A DNA stretch of 8,277 nt from Candidatus Shapirobacteria bacterium CG09_land_8_20_14_0_10_38_17 (GCA_002774085.1 PEZH01000038.1:1-8277), one strand, 5' to 3'. Positions 1-6,340 are shown, counted from the stretch's first letter. Notes: a model not told the origin generated them from the letters alone. Translations and numbers: made by a program.

Positions 1-136
1 CGCGCATTCATTGATACCGCTTCATCTCCGCCAGCTAGCGGATCGCTTTCTTAGAATAAAGAACAAAAACTACTAACCCGTCATTCTGGTAATCCGCCAG
101 CTGGCGAGGCTGGCTGGGGATCCGCCAGCTGGCGGA
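1..136 (-). repeat. Intergenic repeat module, copy A (cut by window edge)
   Basis: Starts with the GC and TTGATACCGCTTCATCTCC portion of the module (terminator part outside the window). It has a palindrome with one mismatch (27-42), then a 63-bp block nearly identical to 5443-5505, with GTCATTCTGG at 80-89, a partial palindrome (93-107) and a perfect palindrome TCCGCCAGCTGGCGGA (121-136). It lies downstream of recR. The rest of the gap up to 241 is AT-rich simple sequence (runs related to TTAGAACTTA) with no gene. Confidence 0.75.
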
Positions 137-241
137 TTAATTTCCTTTTAGTTGCGCTTATCAATTTCTATATTTATTTAGGATTTAGAATTTAGTATTC
201 ATTCAAAACTTAGAACTTAAAAATTAGAACTTAGAAATTTC

Positions 242-859
242 TTAATACTCTCTCCTCCCCTCTAATGCCCGTTGTAGCGTCATTTCATCAGCGTATTCCA
301 AATCTGCTCCTACCGGCAATCCTTGCCCCATGCGGGTAATTTTAAATTTATTTTGGCGCTCTTCGTTCTCTTCCTCCAGTCTTTTCTTAATATACATCGC
401 CGTTGCTTCTCCTTCCATCCCTGAACCGGTAGCCAAAATTATTTCTAAAATCTGTTCATTGCTCCTTACTCTATTAATCAACTCACCTATCTTAATCTCC
501 TCGGGACTAACATTTTGTAATGGGTTGATGACGCCATGTAAAACATGATAAACCCCTCGATATTGATTAGTTCTCTCAATTGAAAGAATATCTAAAGGCT
601 GTTCGACTACACAAATTACCCTCTTATCACGATTAGGATCAACACAAACAGAACAAGGGTCAGTTTCGGAAACATTGTGACAAATAGAGCACTCCACCGT
701 ATTTTTCTTCAAATTCCCAATCGCTTCCCCAAAATTATCTAAAAATGCTTGGGGAGTGTGGAGCAAATAAAAGGTTAACCTCGCCGCAGTTTTGGGCCCA
801 ATACCGGGAAGTTGTTCAAAAGAGTTAATCAATTTTTCTATCGCCTTAGGCAATCTCAT
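242..859 (-). CDS. recR: Recombination mediator protein RecR
   Basis: RecR acts in the RecFOR pathway in the cytoplasm, helping load RecA onto gapped single-stranded DNA. At 205 aa it matches the usual length of about 200. The order of domains is typical: an N-terminal helix-hairpin-helix (LPGIGPKTAARL, residues 17-28), a four-cysteine zinc site (C57, C60, C69, C72), then a Toprim domain starting at VVEQPLDILSIE (84-95) with its acidic residue E86. The family's C-terminal signature follows at GQGLPVGADLEYADEMTLQRAL (about 178-199). The usual NPTxEGEATA motif reads GSGMEGEATA, a mild divergence. The ATG overlaps the ybaB stop by 4 bp (ATGA), so translation is probably coupled, and an AAGGTGGG ribosome site lies just upstream. 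It is the last gene of dnaX-ybaB-recR. No recO or recF is visible in the window. Confidence 0.97.
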   Translation of the reverse strand: MRLPKAIEKLINSFEQLPGIGPKTAARLTFYLLHTPQAFLDNFGEAIGNLKKNTVECSICHNVSETDPCSVCVDPNRDKRVICVVEQPLDILSIERTNQYRGVYHVLHGVINPLQNVSPEEIKIGELINRVRSNEQILEIILATGSGMEGEATAMYIKKRLEEENEERQNKFKITRMGQGLPVGADLEYADEMTLQRALEGRREY

Positions 860-1119
860 ATTCCCACCTTCCCCATTAATTTTTTAGCCGCTAATTGCTG
901 CGCCTTTCCTAAGGCTCGGTTAATAGCTTCCATAACAACCAATGGCGATATATTTTCTTTTTCAAATAATAATTTCTTAATTCTTTGCTCACCGCTGACT
1001 ACCACCCTTACTCCATTTTCTTCCACCTCTACTTCTTCATTGGCTAATTGCCGCTGGATTTCCTTAGCTTGCTTTTGCAATTGGCGTAAGTTTCCCAATT
1101 GCTTTAGAGAATTAAACAT
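856..1119 (-). CDS. ybaB: YbaB/EbfC family nucleoid-associated protein
   Basis: This is a small DNA-binding protein of the YbaB/EbfC family, which forms dimers and is almost always encoded between dnaX and recR. The sequence has the family pattern: a charged N-terminal helix (LRQLQKQAKEIQRQLANEEVE), a beta-rich core (GVRVVVSGEQRIKKLLF), and a C-terminal helix (AINRALGKAQQLAAKKL). I chose the ATG that gives an 87-aa protein starting MFNSLKQL. A strong GGAGGTG ribosome site (1126-1132) lies 6 nt upstream of it. A TTG five codons earlier is in frame, but it would place this ribosome site inside the gene. The start overlaps the dnaX stop by 8 bp and its own stop overlaps the recR ATG by 4 bp, indicating a tightly coupled operon. 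The protein is somewhat shorter than the usual 100 aa or so, mainly at the C-terminus. Confidence 0.93.
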   Translation of the reverse strand: MFNSLKQLGNLRQLQKQAKEIQRQLANEEVEVEENGVRVVVSGEQRIKKLLFEKENISPLVVMEAINRALGKAQQLAAKKLMGKVGI

Positions 1120-2572
1120 TCTTTTCACCTCCAAATATTGTTTTGGCCACGGCCATTAAATCCTGTTCTTCACTTACCTTCCGCTCCGGCTGTTTCTTGC
1201 TACTAATTTCACAAAATACCTTTATCGGCAAACCAAAAACATCACTAGCCGCCCGCTCAACAATACGGCGATTGACTTCTTTTTCTAAACATTCTTTGTG
1301 AAATTGATAATAAACCCCTAATTTTAAAACACTGCCTACTAGGCCGATTGGATAAGCTGCTTTCAAAAAAGCCTCAACAGAATGGTTTTGAGGCCGGACT
1401 CTATCCAAAACTTCCCGCCATTGTTTGTCATTCACTTTTTTATCTTTCCCCAAACCAATATCTCCATCTTTATTCTCTTCACTTATTGCGGCTACCTTTT
1501 TAATAGCAAATTTTTTTACTCTTTTCCCATTTTCCCCACCTTTCTTTCCCATTATCCTCCCTATAGCTACTTCTAACGATAAAATAGGCAGGGCCGCCAT
1601 CTTCATTTCGACAACAGCATGAGAAAAAATTTGGATATAATCTAAAATTTCATTTTCTTTAAAGTCGCTCTCTTTACCATTAACTAAACCCCAAACTCCA
1701 TGAAGATAAAAACGCAGCTCTTCTAATAAACACTTAGTATAATCCAAAATATCCACTCCTCCTTTTGCCACCCGCTCTGCCTCCGCAATTGCCTCCAACA
1801 AAGTTCCTTTTTCTAAGATCTTTACCAAAAATGTTGGGCTGTAAGCCTGTTGTCTTCCCACAATTTGATCAACATCTCTTTGGGTAATTTCTTTGTTCAA
1901 GAGGGAAAGCTCTTCCAAAACTTTCTGAGCGTCTCGAAAACTACCATCGGCAAAAAGAGCAATCTTTTCCAAAACTTTCTTATCCACTAACAACTTCTCT
2001 CCTCTGACTACTTTTTGTAAAGAACTAACCAATTCTTCTTCTGAAGCTTTCTTAAAATTAATTCGCGTGCAGCGAGAGACAATCGTTTCCGGTAGCTTTT
2101 CGGGATTAGTAGTACAAAGGATAAAAACTACTTTTGGGGGCGGTTCTTCTAAGGTTTTCAATAAAGCGTTAAAGGCTTCGGTGGTAAGCATATGAACCTC
2201 ATCAATAATATAAACTTTATAACTACCTCTACTGGGAGACAATTTTATCTTTTCTTTCAAGTCACGAATATTATCAATGCCTCTATTAGAAGCGGCATCA
2301 ATTTCTAAAATATCTAAAAAGTTCCCCTTATTAATAGCCGAACAGATAGAACAACTATTACAAGGCTCAAACCCCTTCTCTTTTGGATGAAGACAATTTA
2401 GGCTTTTAGCAATAATCCTTGCCGCTGAAGTCTTGCCAATTCCCTTTGGACCGGCAAGTAAAAATGCATGAGGAATTTTACCTGATTTAAAAATTCTTAT
2501 CAGCGCCTCACGAGCTTCGCGGTTATCTAATTCGGCAAATCTCTGAGGGCGATATTTTAGATAGTAAGCCAC
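1112..2572 (-). CDS. dnaX: DNA polymerase III subunit tau/gamma (clamp loader ATPase)
   Basis: DnaX is the ATPase motor of the clamp loader, which opens the beta clamp and places it on primed DNA. Residues 1-240 carry the full AAA+ set: Walker A GPKGIGKT (41-48), a zinc module (C60, C71, C74, C77), Walker B IIDEVHML (122-129), sensor 1 TTNP (154-157), the SRC motif with arginine finger R167, and sensor 2 GSFRDAQ (210-216). The collar domain follows to about residue 340. A lysine/glycine-rich linker (about 341-382) leads to a small C-terminal domain. At 486 aa it is shorter than E. coli tau (643 aa). Translation begins at a GTG (MAYYLKYRPQRFAEL) with no good Shine-Dalgarno site; the preceding bases are TTATAAG. 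The linker contains an A7 run in the A_AAA_AAA phase with a -1 stop three codons on, a possible source of a short gamma-type product. It is first in the dnaX-ybaB-recR operon. Confidence 0.96.
   Translation of the reverse strand: MAYYLKYRPQRFAELDNREAREALIRIFKSGKIPHAFLLAGPKGIGKTSAARIIAKSLNCLHPKEKGFEPCNSCSICSAINKGNFLDILEIDAASNRGIDNIRDLKEKIKLSPSRGSYKVYIIDEVHMLTTEAFNALLKTLEEPPPKVVFILCTTNPEKLPETIVSRCTRINFKKASEEELVSSLQKVVRGEKLLVDKKVLEKIALFADGSFRDAQKVLEELSLLNKEITQRDVDQIVGRQQAYSPTFLVKILEKGTLLEAIAEAERVAKGGVDILDYTKCLLEELRFYLHGVWGLVNGKESDFKENEILDYIQIFSHAVVEMKMAALPILSLEVAIGRIMGKKGGENGKRVKKFAIKKVAAISEENKDGDIGLGKDKKVNDKQWREVLDRVRPQNHSVEAFLKAAYPIGLVGSVLKLGVYYQFHKECLEKEVNRRIVERAASDVFGLPIKVFCEISSKKQPERKVSEEQDLMAVAKTIFGGEKNV
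1126..1132 (-). promoter_or_regulatory. Ribosome binding site deciding the ybaB start
   Basis: GGAGGTG on the minus strand, inside the last codons of dnaX and 6 nt before the ATG at 1119. It supports the 87-aa YbaB start over the in-frame TTG at 1134. Confidence 0.8.
1500..1517 (-). promoter_or_regulatory. Candidate -1 frameshift or slippage site in dnaX
   Basis: On the coding strand the dnaX codons GTA AAA AAA TTT form an A7 heptamer in the A_AAA_AAA phase (1511-1517). A slip of one base backward would read ATT TGC TAT TAA, stopping at 1500-1502. The product would be about 357 aa, keeping the AAA+ and collar domains and losing the C-terminal domain, as gamma does in E. coli (slippery A_AAA_AAG). 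What is seen is the run, its phase and the stop. That it is used is inference. I find no well-placed Shine-Dalgarno stimulator and only weak downstream pairing, so transcriptional slippage (as in Thermus dnaX) or no recoding at all are equally possible. A7 runs also occur by chance in AT-rich DNA. Confidence 0.4.
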
Positions 2573-2689
2573 CTTATAATTTAAATTTCAAATATCAAAT
2601 TCCAAGTATCCAAATAATTAAGAATAAAAGACTAAAAGAATAAAGGATTAATCTAAATTAATTTTCAATCTTTAATAATTAACCTGCCG

Positions 2690-2816
2690 ATTCTGAATTA
2701 AATTCAGAATGACACTAAGGGAATCGTCATCCTGACCCCGCCATTAGCGGGGGAAGGATCCCGTTCGGGAATGAGGTTGCCTTTTCCCACGGGATTCTTC
2801 TCCGCCAGCTGGCGGA
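2690..2816. repeat. Cluster of inverted repeats between ybeY and dnaX
   Basis: Contains four stem-forming units in a row: ATTCTGAATT / AATTCAGAAT (2690-2710), CCCCGC-CATTA-GCGGGG (2736-2752), TCCCG-TT-CGGGA (2759-2770), and the perfect palindrome TCCGCCAGCTGGCGGA (2801-2816). TCAGAATGAC and GTCATCCTGA are variants of the GTCATTCTGG family. No T-run follows any stem on either strand, so simple terminators are not indicated. No gene is seen in 2573-2862. Confidence 0.7.
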
Positions 2817-2862
2817 CGAATAACTAAACATAAAAAATCAAATTCTAAACAATTTTTAGTAT

Positions 2863-3228
2863 TTAGGATTTATCGTTCTCTATTAAACAGCCTAAACCAT
2901 GTTTCACTAAATCCCATATCGCCTCATCAATTGTTTTTTGATAAGTCATTGCTTCTTCTTGAGCTTTTGGATAACAAATTACCACATCACCTAACAACAA
3001 AATCCCCTCGGCATTACGAGGTTCTTGTTGAGGAAAAGACAAAATATTGCTCACTTTATCCCAATTCCGAAATTGACGATTTAATTGCCTCATTTTCCTT
3101 TGACCAACAAAATTCAAACTTACCTCAACATCATCAAGGCCAATATCTTTAAAAAATCGTTCTATTTTTCGACGTAAAAGACGACGATCAAAACGATAAG
3201 TAGATCCCGATTTAATGCCAATAATCAT
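2863..3228 (-). CDS. ybeY: YbeY-family protein with degenerate metal site (putative rRNA maturation endoribonuclease)
   Basis: YbeY proteins are metal-dependent endoribonucleases linked to 16S rRNA 3'-end maturation and ribosome quality control. Family matches are NRQFRNWDKVSNILSFP (residues 50-66, matching the N-x-x-x-R-x-x-D-x-x-T-N-V-L-S-F-P pattern) and LLGDVVIC (78-85). The C-terminal signature HGxLHLxGYDH is badly eroded: it reads HGLGCLIENDK (110-120). Only the first histidine remains, the second is Cys and the third is Lys, and the protein ends one residue later. The product is 121 aa against about 150 usual. I see no simple frameshift that restores the motif. I chose ATG at 3228, whose N-terminus MIIGIKSG looks family-like; a TTG at 3246 would overlap yqeY. 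It follows yqeY by 11 bp. Family membership is fairly sure, but nuclease activity is doubtful. Confidence 0.82.
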   Translation of the reverse strand: MIIGIKSGSTYRFDRRLLRRKIERFFKDIGLDDVEVSLNFVGQRKMRQLNRQFRNWDKVSNILSFPQQEPRNAEGILLLGDVVICYPKAQEEAMTYQKTIDEAIWDLVKHGLGCLIENDKS

Positions 3229-3239
3229 GAAAAAAAATT

Positions 3240-3686
3240 CTAACAATCGGAAATTAATTCTTTTACCATCCGGGCTACTCGCTCTCCAGCCGCTTTCCCC
3301 TTAACCATGCCCATCACTCTGCCCATTATTCTGCCGAAATCAACAGCCCCCTTTGGCTTTTCTAAACTAACCGCCTCTCTTATTATTTGACACAATTCTT
3401 TATTAGACATTGCTGGCGGCAAAAGCTTTTCTAAAATAGCCATCTCCTCTTTCTCCTTAGCCACCAAATCATCGCGTTTTCCTTGCTCGAATAACCCAAT
3501 TGCTTCCTTCCGTTTTTTAACCTCTCGACTAATTTCCTCGTTTATTTCATCTTCATCTAAATCCCTTTTGGTAGCAATCTCTCTGTTCTTAATTTGTGAT
3601 AAAAGAAGGCGAAAAACGGAAACTTCCTTTTTCTCCCTCGCTAACATTGCTTTCTTTAATTGAGCCTCTAAAAATTGCCTATTCAT
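3240..3686 (-). CDS. yqeY: GatB/YqeY domain-containing protein
   Basis: This protein consists of a stand-alone YqeY domain, related to the tRNA-binding tail of the GatB amidotransferase subunit. Its precise role is not established, and a link to aminoacyl-tRNA or translation is inferred from the domain and from its frequent pairing with rpsU. At 148 aa it is full length. It shows the family pattern: an N-terminal helix (QLKKAMLAREKKEVSVFRLL), a charged middle (EEISREVKKRKEAIGLFEQG), LLPPAMSNKEL, and the C-terminal motif KGAVDFGRIMGRVMGMVKGK. The ATG overlaps the rpsU stop by 4 bp (ATGA). The GGAGGAG ribosome site (3690-3696) lies within the rpsU tail, so the two are probably co-translated. 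ybeY follows immediately. Confidence 0.94.
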   Translation of the reverse strand: MNRQFLEAQLKKAMLAREKKEVSVFRLLLSQIKNREIATKRDLDEDEINEEISREVKKRKEAIGLFEQGKRDDLVAKEKEEMAILEKLLPPAMSNKELCQIIREAVSLEKPKGAVDFGRIMGRVMGMVKGKAAGERVARMVKELISDC

Positions 3687-3862
3687 TTTCTCCTCCCTCT
3701 TGCCAACTCTTCTTGGCGACGATGACGGCGAGCCGAAGGCTTTTCATAATATTGCCTTTCTTTTGCTTCAGAAACTACATCTTCACTGAAAGCCTTCCGC
3801 CGAAAAGCAGAAACCAGTTGATCATCCGATTCCCCCGGTTTTTTCCGAACAATAATAGTCAT
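3683..3862 (-). CDS. rpsU: 30S ribosomal protein S21
   Basis: S21 is a small, very basic protein of the 30S subunit near the anti-Shine-Dalgarno end of 16S rRNA. The 59-aa product begins MTIIVRKKPGESDDQLVSAF and carries the family signature SEAKERQYYEKPSARRHRR (about residues 31-49), followed by an Arg/Lys-rich tail ending GRRK. The length is typical for S21. The ATG is preceded by a G-rich stretch, AAAGGGGGTG (about 3876-3885), a rather distant ribosome site. It leads the rpsU-yqeY-ybeY cluster, and its stop overlaps the yqeY start by 4 bp. Confidence 0.95.
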   Translation of the reverse strand: MTIIVRKKPGESDDQLVSAFRRKAFSEDVVSEAKERQYYEKPSARRHRRQEELARGRRK

Positions 3863-3942
3863 TATTTATTAAAACACCCCCTTTGATCACTTAAAACTAA
3901 AATCTAAATTAGAAAAGCAACAACTTTGTTTACCAAAATCCA

Positions 3943-4093
3943 ACTAACTTATCCAGAATCCGCTGATCATAAATGATTCTGGAGTCCTCTGGACAAGCCA
4001 GAGTCCCCAGAATGACAAGTTAGTAACTCTTGTTCTTTATACATAATACAATATACAATATACATTTTTGAGCTTTGTCCGCCAGCTGGCGGA
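3943..4093. repeat. Nested inverted-repeat element between rseP and rpsU
   Basis: Outer arms ACTAACTT (3943-3950) and AAGTTAGT (4017-4024) enclose CCAGAATC/GATTCTGG (3953-3960 / 3975-3982), CTCTGG-ACAAG-CCAGAG (3987-4003) and CCAGAATGAC (4007-4016). After it, TAGTAACTCTTGTTCTTTAT is the reverse complement of the block preceding GTCATTCTGG in copies A and B. A perfect TCCGCCAGCTGGCGGA follows at 4078-4093. No gene is seen in 3863-4141. Confidence 0.7.
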
Positions 4094-4141
4094 TTGAACT
4101 TTTACTGTGTTTTTATTATAACATCACTAATCACCATTTCC

Positions 4142-5308
4142 CTATCCTTTTATTCTCTTAATATCATTTATAGTCACCAAAAGAATTGATAACAATAAAA
4201 TCACCATCCCTACCCTATTAGCCCAAAGTTCAATTTTCTCTCTTTTTCTTTTCCCTAAAAATTTCTCCGACAAAACAAAAGCCACTCTTCCTCCATCTAA
4301 AGCAGGAAAAGGAATAACATTAAGAACAGCCAAATTAACCGATAAAATCCCCGCTAACTGAATTAACGCCCAACCCCCTGTTTTAGCTACTTCTCCGGTG
4401 ATTTGATAAATACCCACTGGACCGGCGACATCCATTCCCATCGTCCCCCGGCCGGCCAAAACAGAAAATATCAGCCTTGCCAAAGAAGCTAATATTTCCT
4501 TAAGCCAATAAAAAGCCTCCAAAAAACCACTATATATCGCCTTAGGAATCATTTTATAAAAAGGATAAAATTTTACCTCTGTATCAGAGATAACTACTCC
4601 TAAGGGGCCTTCGTTCTGAGGATAACCAACACGAGGAGTAATCACTGCTAAAAGTTTTCCCTTCTCGCAATAAGAATAATTCTCCCCATCGTTACCCCCC
4701 GCAAGAATTTCTCTTTCTAAAAAAACGCCAGGTCGTTCCTCTTTTTCTTCCTGACAAGAACCTTCCCCTTCACGAATTACCTCCAATATTACCTGTTCCC
4801 CCAAAGATTTGTTAGTCAAATCAATAAAAGTTTTATTATCTCTTACTTCTTGGCCGTTAAATTTATCAACAATGTCTCCCCTATGAAGACCTGCCTCTTG
4901 ACTCGGAGAACCTTCCAAAATCGCCTCTACTTTTATTCTATTTGCTTTCTCAGGAATCCCCAAAAATGAATAAACTAAACAAAAAGCTGATACTCCTAAT
5001 AAAAGATTCATCAACACCCCCGATAAAAGAATTTTTATGCGCACTCTTTGGGATTTGTTGGAAAAAGCCCTTTCTTTATTGCGACCGACAACTTCTTCCT
5101 CGCCATAAAGACGAACAAATCCACCAAAGGGCAGAGCATTAATAGAATATATTGTCTCGCCAATCTTTTTCCCCCAAATTCTTGGCGGCAAACCAAAGCC
5201 GAACTCCTCCACTAAAATTCCCGCCCGGCGAGCAGCCAAAAAATGACCTCCTTCATGAACTAAAATTAACACAGAAAGAATAATTAAAAAAGCTAATGCT
5301 GTTACCAT
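4142..5308 (-). CDS. rseP: RIP metalloprotease RseP (site-2 intramembrane protease)
   Basis: RseP-type proteases are zinc enzymes of the cytoplasmic membrane that cut transmembrane segments, for example of anti-sigma factors or leftover signal peptides. With the start used here (388 aa), the first membrane helix carries the zinc motif HEGGH (residues 18-22). The conserved NALPFGGFVRLYGEEE follows (57-72), a second helix lies at about 90-116, and a PDZ domain starts near 120 with SPSQEAGLHRGDIV. A third helix ends in NVIPFPALDGGRV (330-342), holding the Asp zinc ligand, and a last helix is at about 364-382. The PDZ region has an acidic insertion (about 180-225). I prefer ATG at 5308 (MVTALAFLII) because homologues start there. 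An in-frame GTG at 5350 lies against the U-tract and stem of a terminator. There is no clear ribosome site; TATTCTAAA directly precedes the ATG. The protease's natural substrate is not evident here. Confidence 0.93.
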   Translation of the reverse strand: MVTALAFLIILSVLILVHEGGHFLAARRAGILVEEFGFGLPPRIWGKKIGETIYSINALPFGGFVRLYGEEEVVGRNKERAFSNKSQRVRIKILLSGVLMNLLLGVSAFCLVYSFLGIPEKANRIKVEAILEGSPSQEAGLHRGDIVDKFNGQEVRDNKTFIDLTNKSLGEQVILEVIREGEGSCQEEKEERPGVFLEREILAGGNDGENYSYCEKGKLLAVITPRVGYPQNEGPLGVVISDTEVKFYPFYKMIPKAIYSGFLEAFYWLKEILASLARLIFSVLAGRGTMGMDVAGPVGIYQITGEVAKTGGWALIQLAGILSVNLAVLNVIPFPALDGGRVAFVLSEKFLGKRKREKIELWANRVGMVILLLSILLVTINDIKRIKG

Positions 5309-5339
5309 TTTAGAATAATTGAAATCCCTTAAGCCTAAT

Positions 5340-5366
5340 AAAAAACCCACGACCTTACGGTCGAGG
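5340..5366 (-). terminator. Rho-independent terminator between frr and rseP
   Basis: Read on the minus strand: CCTCGACC, loop GTAA, GGTCGTGGG, then six T. The stem has one mismatch (A5349/A5364). It lies about 420 bp after the frr stop and about 30 bp before the preferred rseP ATG, so it most likely closes the rpsB-tsf-frr unit. An attenuator role for rseP cannot be excluded because no strong rseP promoter is visible downstream of it. Confidence 0.65.
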
Positions 5367-5507
5367 TTTTATGTTCCGCTTTGTGTCGCTCTTCGCGCGT
5401 TTATTGATATCGCTTCATCTCCAACCTGACGTTTAGAGCTTTCGCTTTCTTGGAATAAAGAACAAGAACTACTAACCCGTCATTCTGGTAATCCGCCAGC
5501 TGGCGGA
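5340..5507 (-). repeat. Terminator-containing intergenic module, copy B, with attached repeat
   Basis: Positions 5365-5398 match copy C at about 32 of 34 bases. Positions 5443-5505 match 44-106 of copy A at 61 of 63 bases, ending in GTCATTCTGG and the TCCGCCAGCTGGCGGA palindrome. Copy B therefore joins both halves of the family. It fills most of the gap between frr and rseP, and no gene is seen in it. Confidence 0.75.
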
Positions 5508-5581
5508 GCATCCAGAATCGTCTAAGGATGGATTCTGGACCCTGTACCATTCGATACAGGGCTAGAGCAAGCCAGAATGAC
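5479..5581. repeat. MITE/REP-like element with 10-bp terminal inverted repeats
   Basis: Begins GTCATTCTGG (5479-5488) and ends CCAGAATGAC (5572-5581), a perfect 10-bp inverted pair 103 bp apart. Inside are the palindrome TCCGCCAGCTGGCGGA (5492-5507), CCAGAATC/GATTCTGG (5512-5519 / 5531-5538) and CCCTGTA/TACAGGG (5540-5561). It encodes nothing, and no target-site duplication is evident. Confidence 0.6.
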
Positions 5582-5788
5582 GATACTCTTAGCCGTCATT
5601 CCCGCCTAGCCGGCGAGGCTGGCCCGCCAGCGGGCGGATCGCTTTCTGGGAATAAACCCGGATTCTTCTTATCATCAAGAATCTTCTTTTAAACTTCAAG
5701 GCTAAAATCTTACCGAAAAAAATTGCCTAACTCTCGTATCATATATCCAGCCGAAGACTAATAGCCCTCGGATCTTCGCGAAGACAGA
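5582..5788. other. Remaining non-coding stretch after frr
   Basis: Downstream of frr on the minus strand is the perfect palindrome TCTTCGCGAAGA (5773-5784), 4 bp past the stop, without a T-run. Further on are variant repeat units CCCGCCTAGCCGGCG and CCCGCCAGCGGGCGGA (5601-5639), including a GTCATTCCCGCC variant of the repeat family. I see no RNA gene or reading frame of note. Confidence 0.5.
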
Positions 5789-6340
5789 TTAAACAGTCCC
5801 TAATTCTATTTCTTTATTTTTCCCCAAATTATCAATCTTCTCCATAAATTCATCGGTTAATTTCTGCAACATTTCTTCCCGAGAAAAGCTCTCATCCTCA
5901 CCAAGTTCACCTTTTCCTCTTTGCTCACGAATATTGGCTCGCTCCTCGGCACGAATTTGACGAATCATAATCCGCGTTGCCTCTAACTTTCTACGCATCA
6001 ACTTAATATACTCTTGACGTCGTTCCAAAGATAAAGGGGGCACTACTATCCTTATAAAACCACTACTTATCACCGGCGTTAAGCCAATATTGACTTTTTC
6101 AATCGCCTGGACAATTTTCACTATCACTCCTTGATCCCAAGGACGAACCAAAATAGTATTATGACCTTCAACTGTAACTGCGGCTAATTCTTTAACTCTT
6201 AACTTTCCTGCTCCCTCATAAGCCTCAACAGAGATATTTTCAACTAAAGCGGGAGCGACCTGTGAAGTTCTTATCGAGGAAAGATCTGTTTGCAAAATAA
6301 CTAAAACACGCTTCATTTTTTCTTGTGCTTCCTCAAACAT
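5789..6340 (-). CDS. frr: Ribosome recycling factor
   Basis: RRF works with EF-G to split the 70S ribosome after termination. The 183-aa length matches the family (about 185). Recognisable parts are the first helix with SSIRTSQVAPALVENI (21-36), the head domain (ELAAVTVEGHNTILVRPWD, 51-69), VPPLSLERRQEY (100-111), and the basic helix ATRIMIRQIRAEER (121-134) with the conserved arginine spacing, followed by a long C-terminal helix. The normally near-invariant RTGRAxP reads RTSQVAP, an unusual substitution. The ATG lies 6 bp after the tsf stop, so the two are one transcription unit. There is only a weak AAGATAAG before the start. pyrH, which usually separates tsf and frr, is absent. Confidence 0.95.
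   Translation of the reverse strand: MFEEAQEKMKRVLVILQTDLSSIRTSQVAPALVENISVEAYEGAGKLRVKELAAVTVEGHNTILVRPWDQGVIVKIVQAIEKVNIGLTPVISSGFIRIVVPPLSLERRQEYIKLMRRKLEATRIMIRQIRAEERANIREQRGKGELGEDESFSREEMLQKLTDEFMEKIDNLGKNKEIELGTV

Noticed and set aside
330..1159. Plus-strand open frames at 330-548 and 812-1159
   Set aside because: They lie antisense to recR, ybaB and dnaX, which have clear family motifs, and the translations show no recognisable domain or ribosome site.
2573..2862. SRP RNA or tRNA upstream of dnaX
   Set aside because: Some bacteria have ffs here, but no SRP helix 8 GGAAGCA-type motif and no tRNA cloverleaf could be found; the hairpins belong to the repeat family.
3596..3886. Plus-strand open frame across yqeY and rpsU
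   Set aside because: It is antisense to two clear genes; its peptide has low complexity and no family features.
4095..4123. Plus-strand TTGAAC-17 bp-TATAAC promoter-like pair
   Set aside because: It would transcribe antisense to rseP with no gene to serve; it lies in AT-rich spacer where such pairs arise by chance.
5340..5430. Riboswitch or T-box leader in front of rseP
   Set aside because: No T-box sequence or known aptamer core is recognisable, and the same module occurs before rpsB and after recR, which argues for a general terminator module.
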